Both the position numbers and the translations under genes were made by a program. Source: Microbacteriaceae bacterium UBA6152 (GTDB taxonomy: Bacteria > Actinomycetota > Actinomycetes > Actinomycetales > Microbacteriaceae). From it: DNA of 5,767 bases. Location: NCBI GenBank assembly GCA_002423075.1, contig DIUS01000135.1, forward strand, positions 1-5,767, given 5' to 3'. Of the stretch, positions 1 to 5,460 are shown piece by piece; position 1 is the stretch's first letter, and each line of letters begins with the position of its first letter. The notes beneath the pieces are model-generated. The model searched no databases. It worked only from the letters and a program-made list of their open reading frames with translations, and was not told the origin of the DNA.

Positions 1-39
1 ACGCCTTGTTCAGCGGTCTCCTAGCGCCTCGCTACCGGC

Positions 40-459
40 TCAGGCCAGTCCGACCCAGAGCACGAGGGCGATGAGGGCCACTTGCATCGCGAGCCGCGGC
101 CAGAACGGCACAGCGACGGCGCCGAACCGATCGCGGTGCTGCGCGGCGTAAGCGTTGGCCGGAAAGACGCACACTAAGAAGACCGCGAGCGCGATGCCCG
201 CCGCGGCGCGGGTCGGCTCGACGAGCAGGCCGAGTCCGCCGGCGATCTCGGCGACGCCCGTCACCCAGACCCACTGCACGGGCGAGAACGGCCTGCCGTG
301 GAACGCCCGGGGCACGATGGCGGCCATGCCCCGCACGACCGGCGGCACGAAGTGGGTGATGCCGATCGCGACGAAGACGACGGCCGTGATGACCCGGGCC
401 AGGTCGACCGGCGACCCTCCGAGGGGCACGAGCAGAGCATCCTGGGGCATGTCCGCCAT
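40..459 (-). CDS. DoxX-like small integral membrane protein
   Basis: The 139-residue product is very hydrophobic, with four likely membrane helices at about residues 19-38, 62-82, 85-104 and 120-138. The pattern resembles DoxX-like proteins: a first helix ending in GITHFVPP (33-40), a VTGVAEIAGGLGLL stretch (66-79), a VFPANAYAAQ motif (98-107) and an RLAMQ segment (122-126) before the last helix. The biochemical role of such proteins is mostly unknown; some relatives are linked to respiratory or thiol stress, but nothing here points to a substrate. It is divergent from serA. I chose the ATG at 459 because the family normally begins just before the first helix, although the Shine-Dalgarno sequence there is weak. 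ATG at 450 and GTG at 528 are alternatives; the latter has a good AGGAG but adds a polar, arginine-rich 23-residue extension. The gene itself is well supported; the start is uncertain. Confidence 0.82.
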   Translation of the reverse strand: MADMPQDALLVPLGGSPVDLARVITAVVFVAIGITHFVPPVVRGMAAIVPRAFHGRPFSPVQWVWVTGVAEIAGGLGLLVEPTRAAAGIALAVFLVCVFPANAYAAQHRDRFGAVAVPFWPRLAMQVALIALVLWVGLA

Positions 460-479
460 TCTGCCCGTGCGGCCTGCGA

Positions 480-485
480 TACCCT
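480..485 (+). promoter_or_regulatory. Candidate -10 element for serA
   Basis: TACCCT fits the TAnnnT consensus of actinobacterial housekeeping promoters and lies about 85 bases before the serA start. No good -35 is visible at 16-18 bases upstream; the nearest is TTCTGC at 459-464, 15 bases away. This is only the best-looking candidate between the divergent genes. Confidence 0.22.
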
Positions 486-533
486 GTGTGCACGGTCGCC
501 CCCACTGCCGCAGGCCACCGTCTACCACCGCGT

Positions 534-538
534 CTCCT
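534..538 (-). promoter_or_regulatory. Possible Shine-Dalgarno for an upstream GTG start (528) of the DoxX-like gene
   Basis: On the minus strand AGGAG lies 5 bases before a GTG whose first base is 528, in frame with the DoxX-like gene. If used, the protein would have 162 residues and its coding region would cover part of the likely serA promoter region. The polar extension does not look like a natural N terminus for this family, so this may be a chance match. Confidence 0.3.
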
Positions 539-570
539 GCTGGTACCTCTCTGCGTTAGGACCTCTCACC

Positions 571-2163
571 GTGCCCAAACCGGTCGTGCTCATTGCCGAA
601 GAACTGTCTCCCGCCACGGTCGACGCACTCGGACCCGACTTCGACATCAGGCAGGTCGACGGCACCGACCGGCCGGCCCTGCTCGCGGCCCTCGCCGAGG
701 CCCACGCAGTGCTCATCCGGTCGGCGACGCAGATGGATGCTGAGGCCATCGCCGCGGGCAAGAACCTCACGGTCATCGCGCGCGCCGGTGTGGGTCTCGA
801 CAACGTCGACGTGCCCGCCGCGACGAGTGCGGGCGTCATGGTCGTCAACGCTCCGACGAGCAACATCATCAGCGCCGCCGAGCTCGCCATCGCCCACTTG
901 CTGTCGCTCGCCCGCTACGTGCCCGACGCGAACGCCTCGATGAAGGCGGGGGAGTGGAAGCGCTCGAAGTACACGGGCGTCGAGCTCTACGAGAAGACGG
1001 TGGGCGTCGTCGGCCTGGGCCGCATCGGCGTTCTCGTCGCACAGCGCCTCGCCGCGTTCGGCGTCGAGCTCATCGCCTACGACCCCTACGTGCCGCCCGC
1101 CCGTGCGCAGCAGCTGGGCGTGACGCTCGTCACTCTCGATGAGCTCATGCAGCGCAGCGACTTCATCACGATCCACATTCCGAAGACGCCCGAGACGACG
1201 AACCTCATCAGCACGGCCCAGTTCGCACTCGCGAAGCCGTCTCTGCGCATCGTCAACGCCAGTCGGGGCGGCATCATCGACGAGGATGCCCTCCGCGAGG
1301 TGCTCGCTACCGGCCGCATAGCCGGCGCCGGTCTTGACGTGTTCGTGAACGAGCCGCCCGTCGGCTCGCCGCTGCTCGACCTGCCCACCATCCAGCTCAC
1401 ACCGCACCTCGGCGCTTCGACCGATGAAGCGCAAGAGAAGGCGGGCGTCTCGGTCGCGAAGTCGGTGCGGCTCGCGCTCGACGGAGAGCTCGTCCCCGAT
1501 GCCGTCAACGTGGCGGGCGGCGTCATCGACCCGACCGTGCGCCCGGGCATTCCGCTCATGGAGAAGCTCGGGCAGGTCTTCGCCGCGCTCGCCGATGTCT
1601 CTTTCGCGAGCATCGACGTCGAGGTGCGCGGCGAGATTGTCGAGCACGACGTCAACGTGCTCAAGCTCGCGGCGCTCAAGGGTATCTTCAGCGCCATCTC
1701 GAGCGAGCAGGTGAGCTACGTCAACGCTCCGCTACTCGCTGAGCAGCGCGGAGTCGCGGTGAGGCTGCTGACCGAGGCCGACAGCCCCGAGTACCGCAAT
1801 CTGCTGACGATTCGCGGGTCTCTGAGCGACGGTACGCAGTTGAGCGTTTCCGGCACCCTCGTCGGGGCGAAGCAGGTGCAAAAGATCGTCGAGATCAACG
1901 GCTATGACGTCGAGGTGCCGATGGCCGAGCACTTCATCGTCATGCTCTACACCGACCGCCCCGGCATCGTGGCGATCTACGGCAAAGAGTTCGGCGAGGC
2001 GAACATCAACATCGCGGGCATGCAGATCGCGCGTCACACGGTCGGCGGTCAGGCGCTGAGCGTGCTGACGGTCGACTCGCGCGTGCCCGACGAACTTCTC
2101 GAGCGGCTGCGCACGGCGATCGACGCGAGCGTCATGCGCGAGATCACCATCGTCGAGCAGTAG
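571..2163 (+). CDS. serA: D-3-phosphoglycerate dehydrogenase, type 1 (ASB + ACT domains)
   Basis: This cytosolic enzyme oxidises 3-phosphoglycerate to 3-phosphohydroxypyruvate with NAD+, the committed step of L-serine synthesis. The 530-residue length matches the long actinobacterial form. The catalytic and NAD-binding domains span about 1-315, with the dinucleotide motif GLGRIG at 148-153. The 2-hydroxyacid dehydrogenase triad is Arg232 (NASRGG), Glu261 (NEPP) and His279 (PHLGAST). A Gly-Gly hinge at 316-317 leads to the ASB domain (about 318-452), and an ACT domain follows (453-530, with YTDRPG at 460-465). Tyr460, Asp462 and Asn480 line up with the serine-binding Tyr461, Asp463 and Asn481 of the M. 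tuberculosis enzyme, so serine feedback inhibition is likely. The GTG start at 571 is chosen because MPKPVVLIAEELSP is the usual N terminus and AGGA lies at 558-561; the frame stays open upstream but is not protein-like. Several ASB basic residues differ from M. tuberculosis (see findings). Confidence 0.97.
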   Translation: MPKPVVLIAEELSPATVDALGPDFDIRQVDGTDRPALLAALAEAHAVLIRSATQMDAEAIAAGKNLTVIARAGVGLDNVDVPAATSAGVMVVNAPTSNIISAAELAIAHLLSLARYVPDANASMKAGEWKRSKYTGVELYEKTVGVVGLGRIGVLVAQRLAAFGVELIAYDPYVPPARAQQLGVTLVTLDELMQRSDFITIHIPKTPETTNLISTAQFALAKPSLRIVNASRGGIIDEDALREVLATGRIAGAGLDVFVNEPPVGSPLLDLPTIQLTPHLGASTDEAQEKAGVSVAKSVRLALDGELVPDAVNVAGGVIDPTVRPGIPLMEKLGQVFAALADVSFASIDVEVRGEIVEHDVNVLKLAALKGIFSAISSEQVSYVNAPLLAEQRGVAVRLLTEADSPEYRNLLTIRGSLSDGTQLSVSGTLVGAKQVQKIVEINGYDVEVPMAEHFIVMLYTDRPGIVAIYGKEFGEANINIAGMQIARHTVGGQALSVLTVDSRVPDELLERLRTAIDASVMREITIVEQ

Positions 2164-2243
2164 GGCGGGTCCTCCGCTACCGCGCGCAGCATCCTCGCCG
2201 ACGCGTGACCCATGCGCGACTCCAGGGCGGCCTCCACACGAAA

Positions 2244-2268
2244 GGACCCCGTCCGAAGACGGGGCCCT
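2244..2268 (-). terminator. UUCG-loop hairpin terminator between convergent serA and the DUF6458-like gene
   Basis: CCCCGTC (2247-2253) pairs perfectly with GACGGGG (2258-2264) around a four-base loop. A one-base mismatch and three more pairs (2243-2245 with 2266-2268) extend the stem. Read on the minus strand the loop is C(UUCG)G, the extra-stable tetraloop, and it is followed by the T-rich TCCTTTCG, so the better fit is termination of the minus-strand gene whose stop is at 2291. On the plus strand the hairpin lies about 80 bases after the serA stop but has only CCCTCT behind it. It probably works in both directions, more weakly for serA. Confidence 0.8.
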
Positions 2269-2290
2269 CTCAGAAGCTGTTTGACCGTGT

Positions 2291-2548
2291 CTACTCGACC
2301 GGGTCGCTCGCAATCGACTCACGGCGCGTGACCTGCTCGCCGCTGTTGGGGTCGACCTGCGTGCGCTGGGTCGTGACCGACGAGCGCTTGCGTGCCATGA
2401 GTACGGCCCCTATGACGACCATGACCACTCCGGCAACCATGAGGATGTATCCCACAGTCGTCAGAGCGATCCATTCGACGCTCACTTGCACGGCGAAGGC
2501 GAGGATGGCCCCGACCGCGACGAGAAAAATTCCGAATCCCATGCTCAT
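2291..2548 (-). CDS. Small two-helix membrane protein, DUF6458-like
   Basis: The 85-residue product opens with MSMGFGIFLVAVGAILAFAV, matching my recollection of the start of DUF6458 proteins, a short actinobacterial family of unknown function. Two membrane helices are visible, at about residues 4-21 and 29-52, the second followed by the positively charged MARKRSS (51-57). The tail from 58 to 85 is polar and probably cytoplasmic by the positive-inside rule. The start is well fixed: AAAGGAG (minus strand, 2557-2563) lies 8 bases before the ATG at 2548. A longer in-frame reading reaches 2824 but runs antisense into leuB with low-complexity sequence, so I reject it. The gene is convergent with serA, divergent from leuB and followed by a strong hairpin, so it is probably monocistronic. 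No function can be assigned. Confidence 0.88.
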   Translation of the reverse strand: MSMGFGIFLVAVGAILAFAVQVSVEWIALTTVGYILMVAGVVMVVIGAVLMARKRSSVTTQRTQVDPNSGEQVTRRESIASDPVE

Positions 2549-2556
2549 AGTGTGAG

Positions 2557-2563
2557 CTCCTTT
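2557..2563 (-). promoter_or_regulatory. Strong Shine-Dalgarno fixing the start of the DUF6458-like gene
   Basis: AAAGGAG on the minus strand is nearly full complementarity to the 16S rRNA 3' end and sits 8 bases before the ATG at 2548. It selects this ATG over the second in-frame ATG at 2542 and over upstream starts. Confidence 0.85.
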
Positions 2564-2577
2564 CGATCCGGGAGGTG

Positions 2578-2583
2578 ACTCTA
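2578..2583 (-). promoter_or_regulatory. Candidate -10 element for the DUF6458-like gene
   Basis: Minus-strand TAGAGT matches TAnnnT and would place the transcript start about 20-25 bases before the ATG, just upstream of the Shine-Dalgarno. No recognisable -35 is found at 17-18 bases, so support is limited. Confidence 0.3.
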
Positions 2584-2611
2584 TGGTCTGCCAGCACTCA
2601 GCCGCACCCCC

Positions 2612-2644
2612 TTGACAAACGCCGCACGGGTACCCGGCTACGCT
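2612..2644 (+). promoter_or_regulatory. Probable leuB promoter with over-long spacer
   Basis: A perfect consensus -35, TTGACA, lies at 2612-2617, and a TAnnnT -10, TACGCT, at 2639-2644. The spacer is 21 bases, well above the usual 16-18. It contains the perfect 10-base palindrome CGGGTACCCG (2627-2636). The alternative hexamer at 18-base spacing (2636-2641, GGCTAC) is a poor -10. Transcription from about 2651 would give a leader near 50 bases. The long spacer suggests a need for an activator, but this is inference. Confidence 0.55.
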
Positions 2645-2691
2645 AGAACGACGCGCATCCCTGTGTTCACGGGGGCATTGGTCACGACTCT

Positions 2692-2697
2692 GGGAGG
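2692..2697 (+). promoter_or_regulatory. Shine-Dalgarno fixing the GTG start of leuB
   Basis: GGGAGG lies 5 bases before the GTG at 2703, a strong match that settles the start. Confidence 0.85.
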
Positions 2698-2702
2698 TTG
2701 CT

Positions 2703-3749
2703 GTGAGCCGCACGCTCGATCTGGCCGTCATCGGAGGGGATGGCATTGGCCCCGAGGTGACGGCAGAGGCTCTCAAAGTGCTGCACGCAGCTCTCGGCGA
2801 TGACGCCGTCGTGCGTGAGACCACCTACGACCTCGGTGCCGAGCACTACCTGGCGACGGGCGAGATCCTCTCTGACGAGACCCTCGAAGCCCTGTCGAGG
2901 CATGATGCGATCGTCTTCGGCGCCGTCGGCGGAGACCCCCGTGACCCGCGACTCGCGGGCGGCATCATCGAGCGCGGGCTGCTGCTCACATTGCGCTTTG
3001 CGTTCGACCACTACGTCAACCTGCGCCCGACCCTGCTAGCGCCGGGCATCGCGTCGCCGCTCAGCGATCCCGGCGCGGTCGATTTCGTGGTCGTGCGCGA
3101 GGGCACCGAAGGGCCTTACGTCGGCAACGGCGGTCGCTTTCGACAGGGCACCCCGCACGAGGTCGCCACCGAGGTCTCGCTCAACACCGCGTACGGCGTC
3201 GAACGGGTCGTGCGGTTCGCGTTCGCGCACGCCGCGGCGCGCCGCCAGAAGCTCACGCTCGTGCACAAGACCAATGTGCTCGTGCACGCCGGGTCGTTGT
3301 GGCAGAGCACGGTCGACCGCGTCGCGACCGAGTTCGCCGATGTCGCGGTCGACTACTTGCACGTCGACGCCGCGACCATTTTCATGGTCACCGACCCCGC
3401 GCGTTTCGACGTTATCGTCACCGACAACCTGTTTGGCGACATTCTCACCGACCTCGCTGCGGCGATCGGCGGCGGCATCGGTCTCGCGGCCTCGGGCAAT
3501 CTGAATCCCGACGGGGCCTTCCCGAGCATGGTCGAGCCCGTGCACGGCTCGGCTCCCGACATCGCGGGGCAGCAGAAGGCCGACCCGACGGCGGCGATTC
3601 TCTCGATCGCGATTCTGCTCGAGCAGCAGGCATTGACGGATGCCGCAGCGCGCGTGCGCGCCGCGGTGCTCGCCGATCTTGCCAATCGCCCGAGCTCGGC
3701 GCGCTCGACCTCTGAGGTCGGAGACGCCATCGCTGCCCGGCTGCCCTAG
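2703..3749 (+). CDS. leuB: 3-isopropylmalate dehydrogenase
   Basis: LeuB oxidatively decarboxylates (2R,3S)-3-isopropylmalate to 4-methyl-2-oxopentanoate with NAD+ and Mg2+ or Mn2+, the third step of leucine synthesis, in the cytosol. The 348-residue product shows the whole isocitrate/isopropylmalate dehydrogenase signature: GGDGIGPEV at 11-19; substrate-binding arginines Arg98, Arg108 (NLRP) and Arg132 (VREGTEGPYVGNGG, with catalytic Tyr139); catalytic Lys189 (HKTNVL); metal-binding Asp222, Asp246 and Asp250 (the latter two in DNLFGDILTD, 241-250); and the cofactor-binding EPVHGSAPDIAG at 278-289. The EGTEGPY form, rather than ENTEG, is usual in actinobacterial LeuB, and the family is normally 335-360 residues. 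The GTG start is fixed by a strong Shine-Dalgarno. The gene is divergent from the DUF6458-like gene and lies upstream of ilvE, which completes the leucine pathway. leuA and leuCD are not in this window. Confidence 0.97.
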   Translation: MSRTLDLAVIGGDGIGPEVTAEALKVLHAALGDDAVVRETTYDLGAEHYLATGEILSDETLEALSRHDAIVFGAVGGDPRDPRLAGGIIERGLLLTLRFAFDHYVNLRPTLLAPGIASPLSDPGAVDFVVVREGTEGPYVGNGGRFRQGTPHEVATEVSLNTAYGVERVVRFAFAHAAARRQKLTLVHKTNVLVHAGSLWQSTVDRVATEFADVAVDYLHVDAATIFMVTDPARFDVIVTDNLFGDILTDLAAAIGGGIGLAASGNLNPDGAFPSMVEPVHGSAPDIAGQQKADPTAAILSIAILLEQQALTDAAARVRAAVLADLANRPSSARSTSEVGDAIAARLP

Positions 3750-3811
3750 AGCGCTCGGCGTTCCTGCCACCCGACGGTGCTGACCCACCGCGCCAGTCCT
3801 CCATCATTGGC

Positions 3812-3843
3812 CTGAGCGCCCCCACCAGCGTGCAGAGTACGCT
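3812..3843 (+). promoter_or_regulatory. Candidate ilvE promoter in the leuB-ilvE gap
   Basis: TACGCT at 3838-3843 fits TAnnnT and is identical to the leuB -10 candidate; both are followed by GAAC. The best upstream partner is CTGAGC at 3812-3817, three of six matches to TTGACA, with a 20-base spacer. The 149-base gap between leuB and ilvE leaves room for an own promoter, but the -35 is weak. Confidence 0.35.
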
Positions 3844-3887
3844 GAACTCACGTGCTCCCGGCGCCAGCGTGCCGCCGACGACCCTGC

Positions 3888-3892
3888 GAGGA
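3888..3892 (+). promoter_or_regulatory. Shine-Dalgarno selecting the ATG at 3899 of ilvE
   Basis: GAGGA lies 6 bases before the ATG at 3899. The reading frame is open further upstream, to a GTG at 3830, so this site decides the start. Confidence 0.75.
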
Positions 3893-3898
3893 TCCACC

Positions 3899-5011
3899 AT
3901 GACGAACCTGCTCCCGATGGCCACGCGCGACCTGACCTGGTCCGTGACGACGAACGACGCTGCGCGCTCGGTCGACGAGCGCGAGGCTGTGCTGGCCGAC
4001 CCGGGCTTCGGCAAGCACTTCACCGACCACATGGTCGACATCTGCTGGAGCGAGCACGGTGGCTGGCACCGTCCTCGAGTGCAGCCCTATGGCCCGATCG
4101 CGCTCGACCCCGCGGCGTCGGTGCTGCACTACGGGCAAGAGATCTTCGAGGGGCTCAAGGCCTACCGGCACGCCGACGGATCGATCTGGTCGTTCCGCCC
4201 CGACGCCAATGCACGTCGGCTGCAGCGTTCAGCGAAGCGGTTGGCCTTGCCCGAACTGCCCGAGCAGTACTTCATCGAGTCGCTGAAACAGCTCATCGCC
4301 GTCGACGGTTATTGGGTTCCGAGTGCGCCCGAGACGAGCCTCTACCTGCGGCCGTTCATGTTTGCGAAAGAGGCGTTCCTCGGCGTGCGGTCTGCCCACA
4401 AGGTGGCCTACTACGTCATCGCGTCGCCCGCGGGCGCCTACTTCCACGGTGGAGTCACCCCCGTGTCGATCTGGCTCTCGACCGACTACGCTCGCGCGGG
4501 CAAGGGTGGCACGGGTGCGGCCAAGACCGGCGGCAACTACGCTTCGTCGCTCATCGCGCAGGCCGAGGCGACCGAGCACGGGTGCGCCCAGGTGCTCTTC
4601 CTCGACGCCGTCGAGGGTCGCTACCTCGAAGAGCTTGGCGGCATGAACGTCGTGCTGGTCTACAAGAACGGCACACTCGTCACCCCCTTGAGCGACTCGA
4701 TTCTCGAGGGCATCACGCGCGACTCGATTCTGCAGCTCGCCGAAGACCGCGGCCACACGGTCGAGCGCCGTCGGGTCAGCATCGACGAGTGGCGCGAGGG
4801 CGCCGAGTCGGGCGAGATCGTCGAGGCCTTCGCGTGCGGTACGGCGGCGGTCGTGACGCCGATCGCGATGCTCAAGGCGAAAGACTTCTCCATCGGTAGC
4901 CCCGACGCCCCCGCGGGCGAACTGACGATGTCGCTGCGCGCCGAACTCACCGACATTCAGTACGGGCGTCGGACCGACCCGCACGGCTGGATGCTGCGGC
5001 TGGATGCCTGA
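3899..5011 (+). CDS. ilvE: Branched-chain amino acid aminotransferase (class IV, PLP)
   Basis: IlvE reversibly transfers the amino group of glutamate to the 2-oxo acids of leucine, isoleucine and valine, the last step of all three pathways. The 370-residue product is a fold-type IV PLP enzyme of the long BCAT II type (the M. tuberculosis enzyme is about 368 residues). Landmarks are YGQEIFEGLKAYR (78-90), YLRPFMFAKE (149-158), the PLP lysine Lys209 in GAAKTGGNYASS (206-217), EELGGMNV (244-251, with the cofactor-contacting glutamate), EGITRDSIL (270-278) and GTAAVVTP (314-321). The ATG at 3899 follows a Shine-Dalgarno; the upstream in-frame extension from 3830 is not conserved-looking. It acts directly on the LeuB product after leucine-pathway oxidation, which explains the neighbourhood. 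Its stop lies inside the next gene, suggesting translational coupling. IlvE enzymes may also aminate the methionine-salvage oxo acid, but the sequence does not show that. Confidence 0.97.
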   Translation: MTNLLPMATRDLTWSVTTNDAARSVDEREAVLADPGFGKHFTDHMVDICWSEHGGWHRPRVQPYGPIALDPAASVLHYGQEIFEGLKAYRHADGSIWSFRPDANARRLQRSAKRLALPELPEQYFIESLKQLIAVDGYWVPSAPETSLYLRPFMFAKEAFLGVRSAHKVAYYVIASPAGAYFHGGVTPVSIWLSTDYARAGKGGTGAAKTGGNYASSLIAQAEATEHGCAQVLFLDAVEGRYLEELGGMNVVLVYKNGTLVTPLSDSILEGITRDSILQLAEDRGHTVERRRVSIDEWREGAESGEIVEAFACGTAAVVTPIAMLKAKDFSIGSPDAPAGELTMSLRAELTDIQYGRRTDPHGWMLRLDA

Positions 5012-5438
5012 GCCCGACTTCGCCCGCATGCCGCTGCCCTGGCGGGTGGGCATCGCGGCGCTGTGCCTCGGTGGAGGAGCCGTGCTCGGTCTCATCGGTA
5101 CGTTCGCCCACCAGTCATTGCCACCGGTCGGCGTGGGCATCGCCCTCGTGACGATCGGCCTCTACATCGTCGGGCTGCGGGCGTGGGGCGGGGTGCGCAC
5201 GCCGTCTGCCGCAGGCTCGATCGGGGTCGCGGCCATCGTCGGGCCACTCGCGACGGGCGGCGGCAGCACCGTGCTCGTGCCCGCCAATACGGCGGGCTAC
5301 GTGTGGCTCGGTGGGGTGACGGCTATCGTCTTCTTCGCGCTTGCCTGGCCGCACATCCAGCAGGCTCCTCGCCGCACAGCGGATACGATGGAGCAGTACC
5401 CCGACGTCGACTCGCCCGCCGACTCGACGTCTCGCTGA
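5004..5438 (+). CDS. Four-helix membrane protein, DUF6113-like, function unknown
   Basis: The 144-residue product has four likely membrane helices at about residues 14-34, 41-60, 70-91 and 97-116, then a polar, acidic tail (120-144). The central stretch with GGGSTVLVPANTAGYVWLGG (85-104) and the position just before fdxA make me think of DUF6113, a small actinobacterial membrane family of unknown function; this is from memory and moderate at best. The ATG at 5004 overlaps the ilvE stop by 8 bases and has no clear Shine-Dalgarno, so translation probably depends on ribosomes finishing ilvE. The ATG at 5028 (residue 9) is an alternative start that keeps all helices. The gap to fdxA is only 22 bases, so ilvE, this gene and fdxA probably share a transcript. 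No enzymatic or transport motif is visible. Confidence 0.85.
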   Translation: MPEPDFARMPLPWRVGIAALCLGGGAVLGLIGTFAHQSLPPVGVGIALVTIGLYIVGLRAWGGVRTPSAAGSIGVAAIVGPLATGGGSTVLVPANTAGYVWLGGVTAIVFFALAWPHIQQAPRRTADTMEQYPDVDSPADSTSR

Positions 5439-5460
5439 GCAGTGAGGTAGAACCGCCGCC

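Noticed and set aside
1..39. Possible end of another gene at the left edge
   Set aside because: All frames are too short to judge; no recognisable C terminus, hairpin or motif was seen.
298..570. In-frame upstream extension of serA by 91 codons
   Set aside because: It is rich in His, Arg, Asp and Pro with no resemblance to SerA, runs antisense to the DoxX-like gene, and the GTG at 571 begins the standard SerA N terminus after an AGGA.
556..1647. Long minus-strand open frame (363 codons) opposite serA
   Set aside because: Composition is arginine-, aspartate- and histidine-rich low complexity, typical of the mirror frame of a GC-rich gene; serA on the other strand is unmistakable.
2549..2824. 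Upstream extension of the DUF6458-like gene to 2824
   Set aside because: It would overlap leuB antisense; the strong AAAGGAG just before 2548 and the family-like N terminus fix the shorter form.
3749..3756. Palindrome GAGCGCTC overlapping the leuB stop
   Set aside because: Eight bases, partly fixed by the stop codon, and common by chance at this base composition.
3036..3788. Minus-strand open frame (250 codons) opposite leuB
   Set aside because: Low-complexity shadow of leuB with no protein-like hydrophobic pattern or motif.
3775..3790. Small hairpin CGGTG/CACCG after leuB as a terminator
   Set aside because: Only five base pairs with a six-base loop and no T tract; not distinguishable from chance in GC-rich DNA.
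3830..3898. In-frame N-terminal extension of ilvE from GTG 3830
   Set aside because: The GTG lies upstream of the candidate -10 and has no Shine-Dalgarno, while the ATG at 3899 has one and gives the usual family length.
4229..5140. Long minus-strand open frame (303 codons) opposite ilvE
   Set aside because: Same mirror-frame composition, no recognisable motif, and it runs across the ilvE coding region and the start of the next gene.
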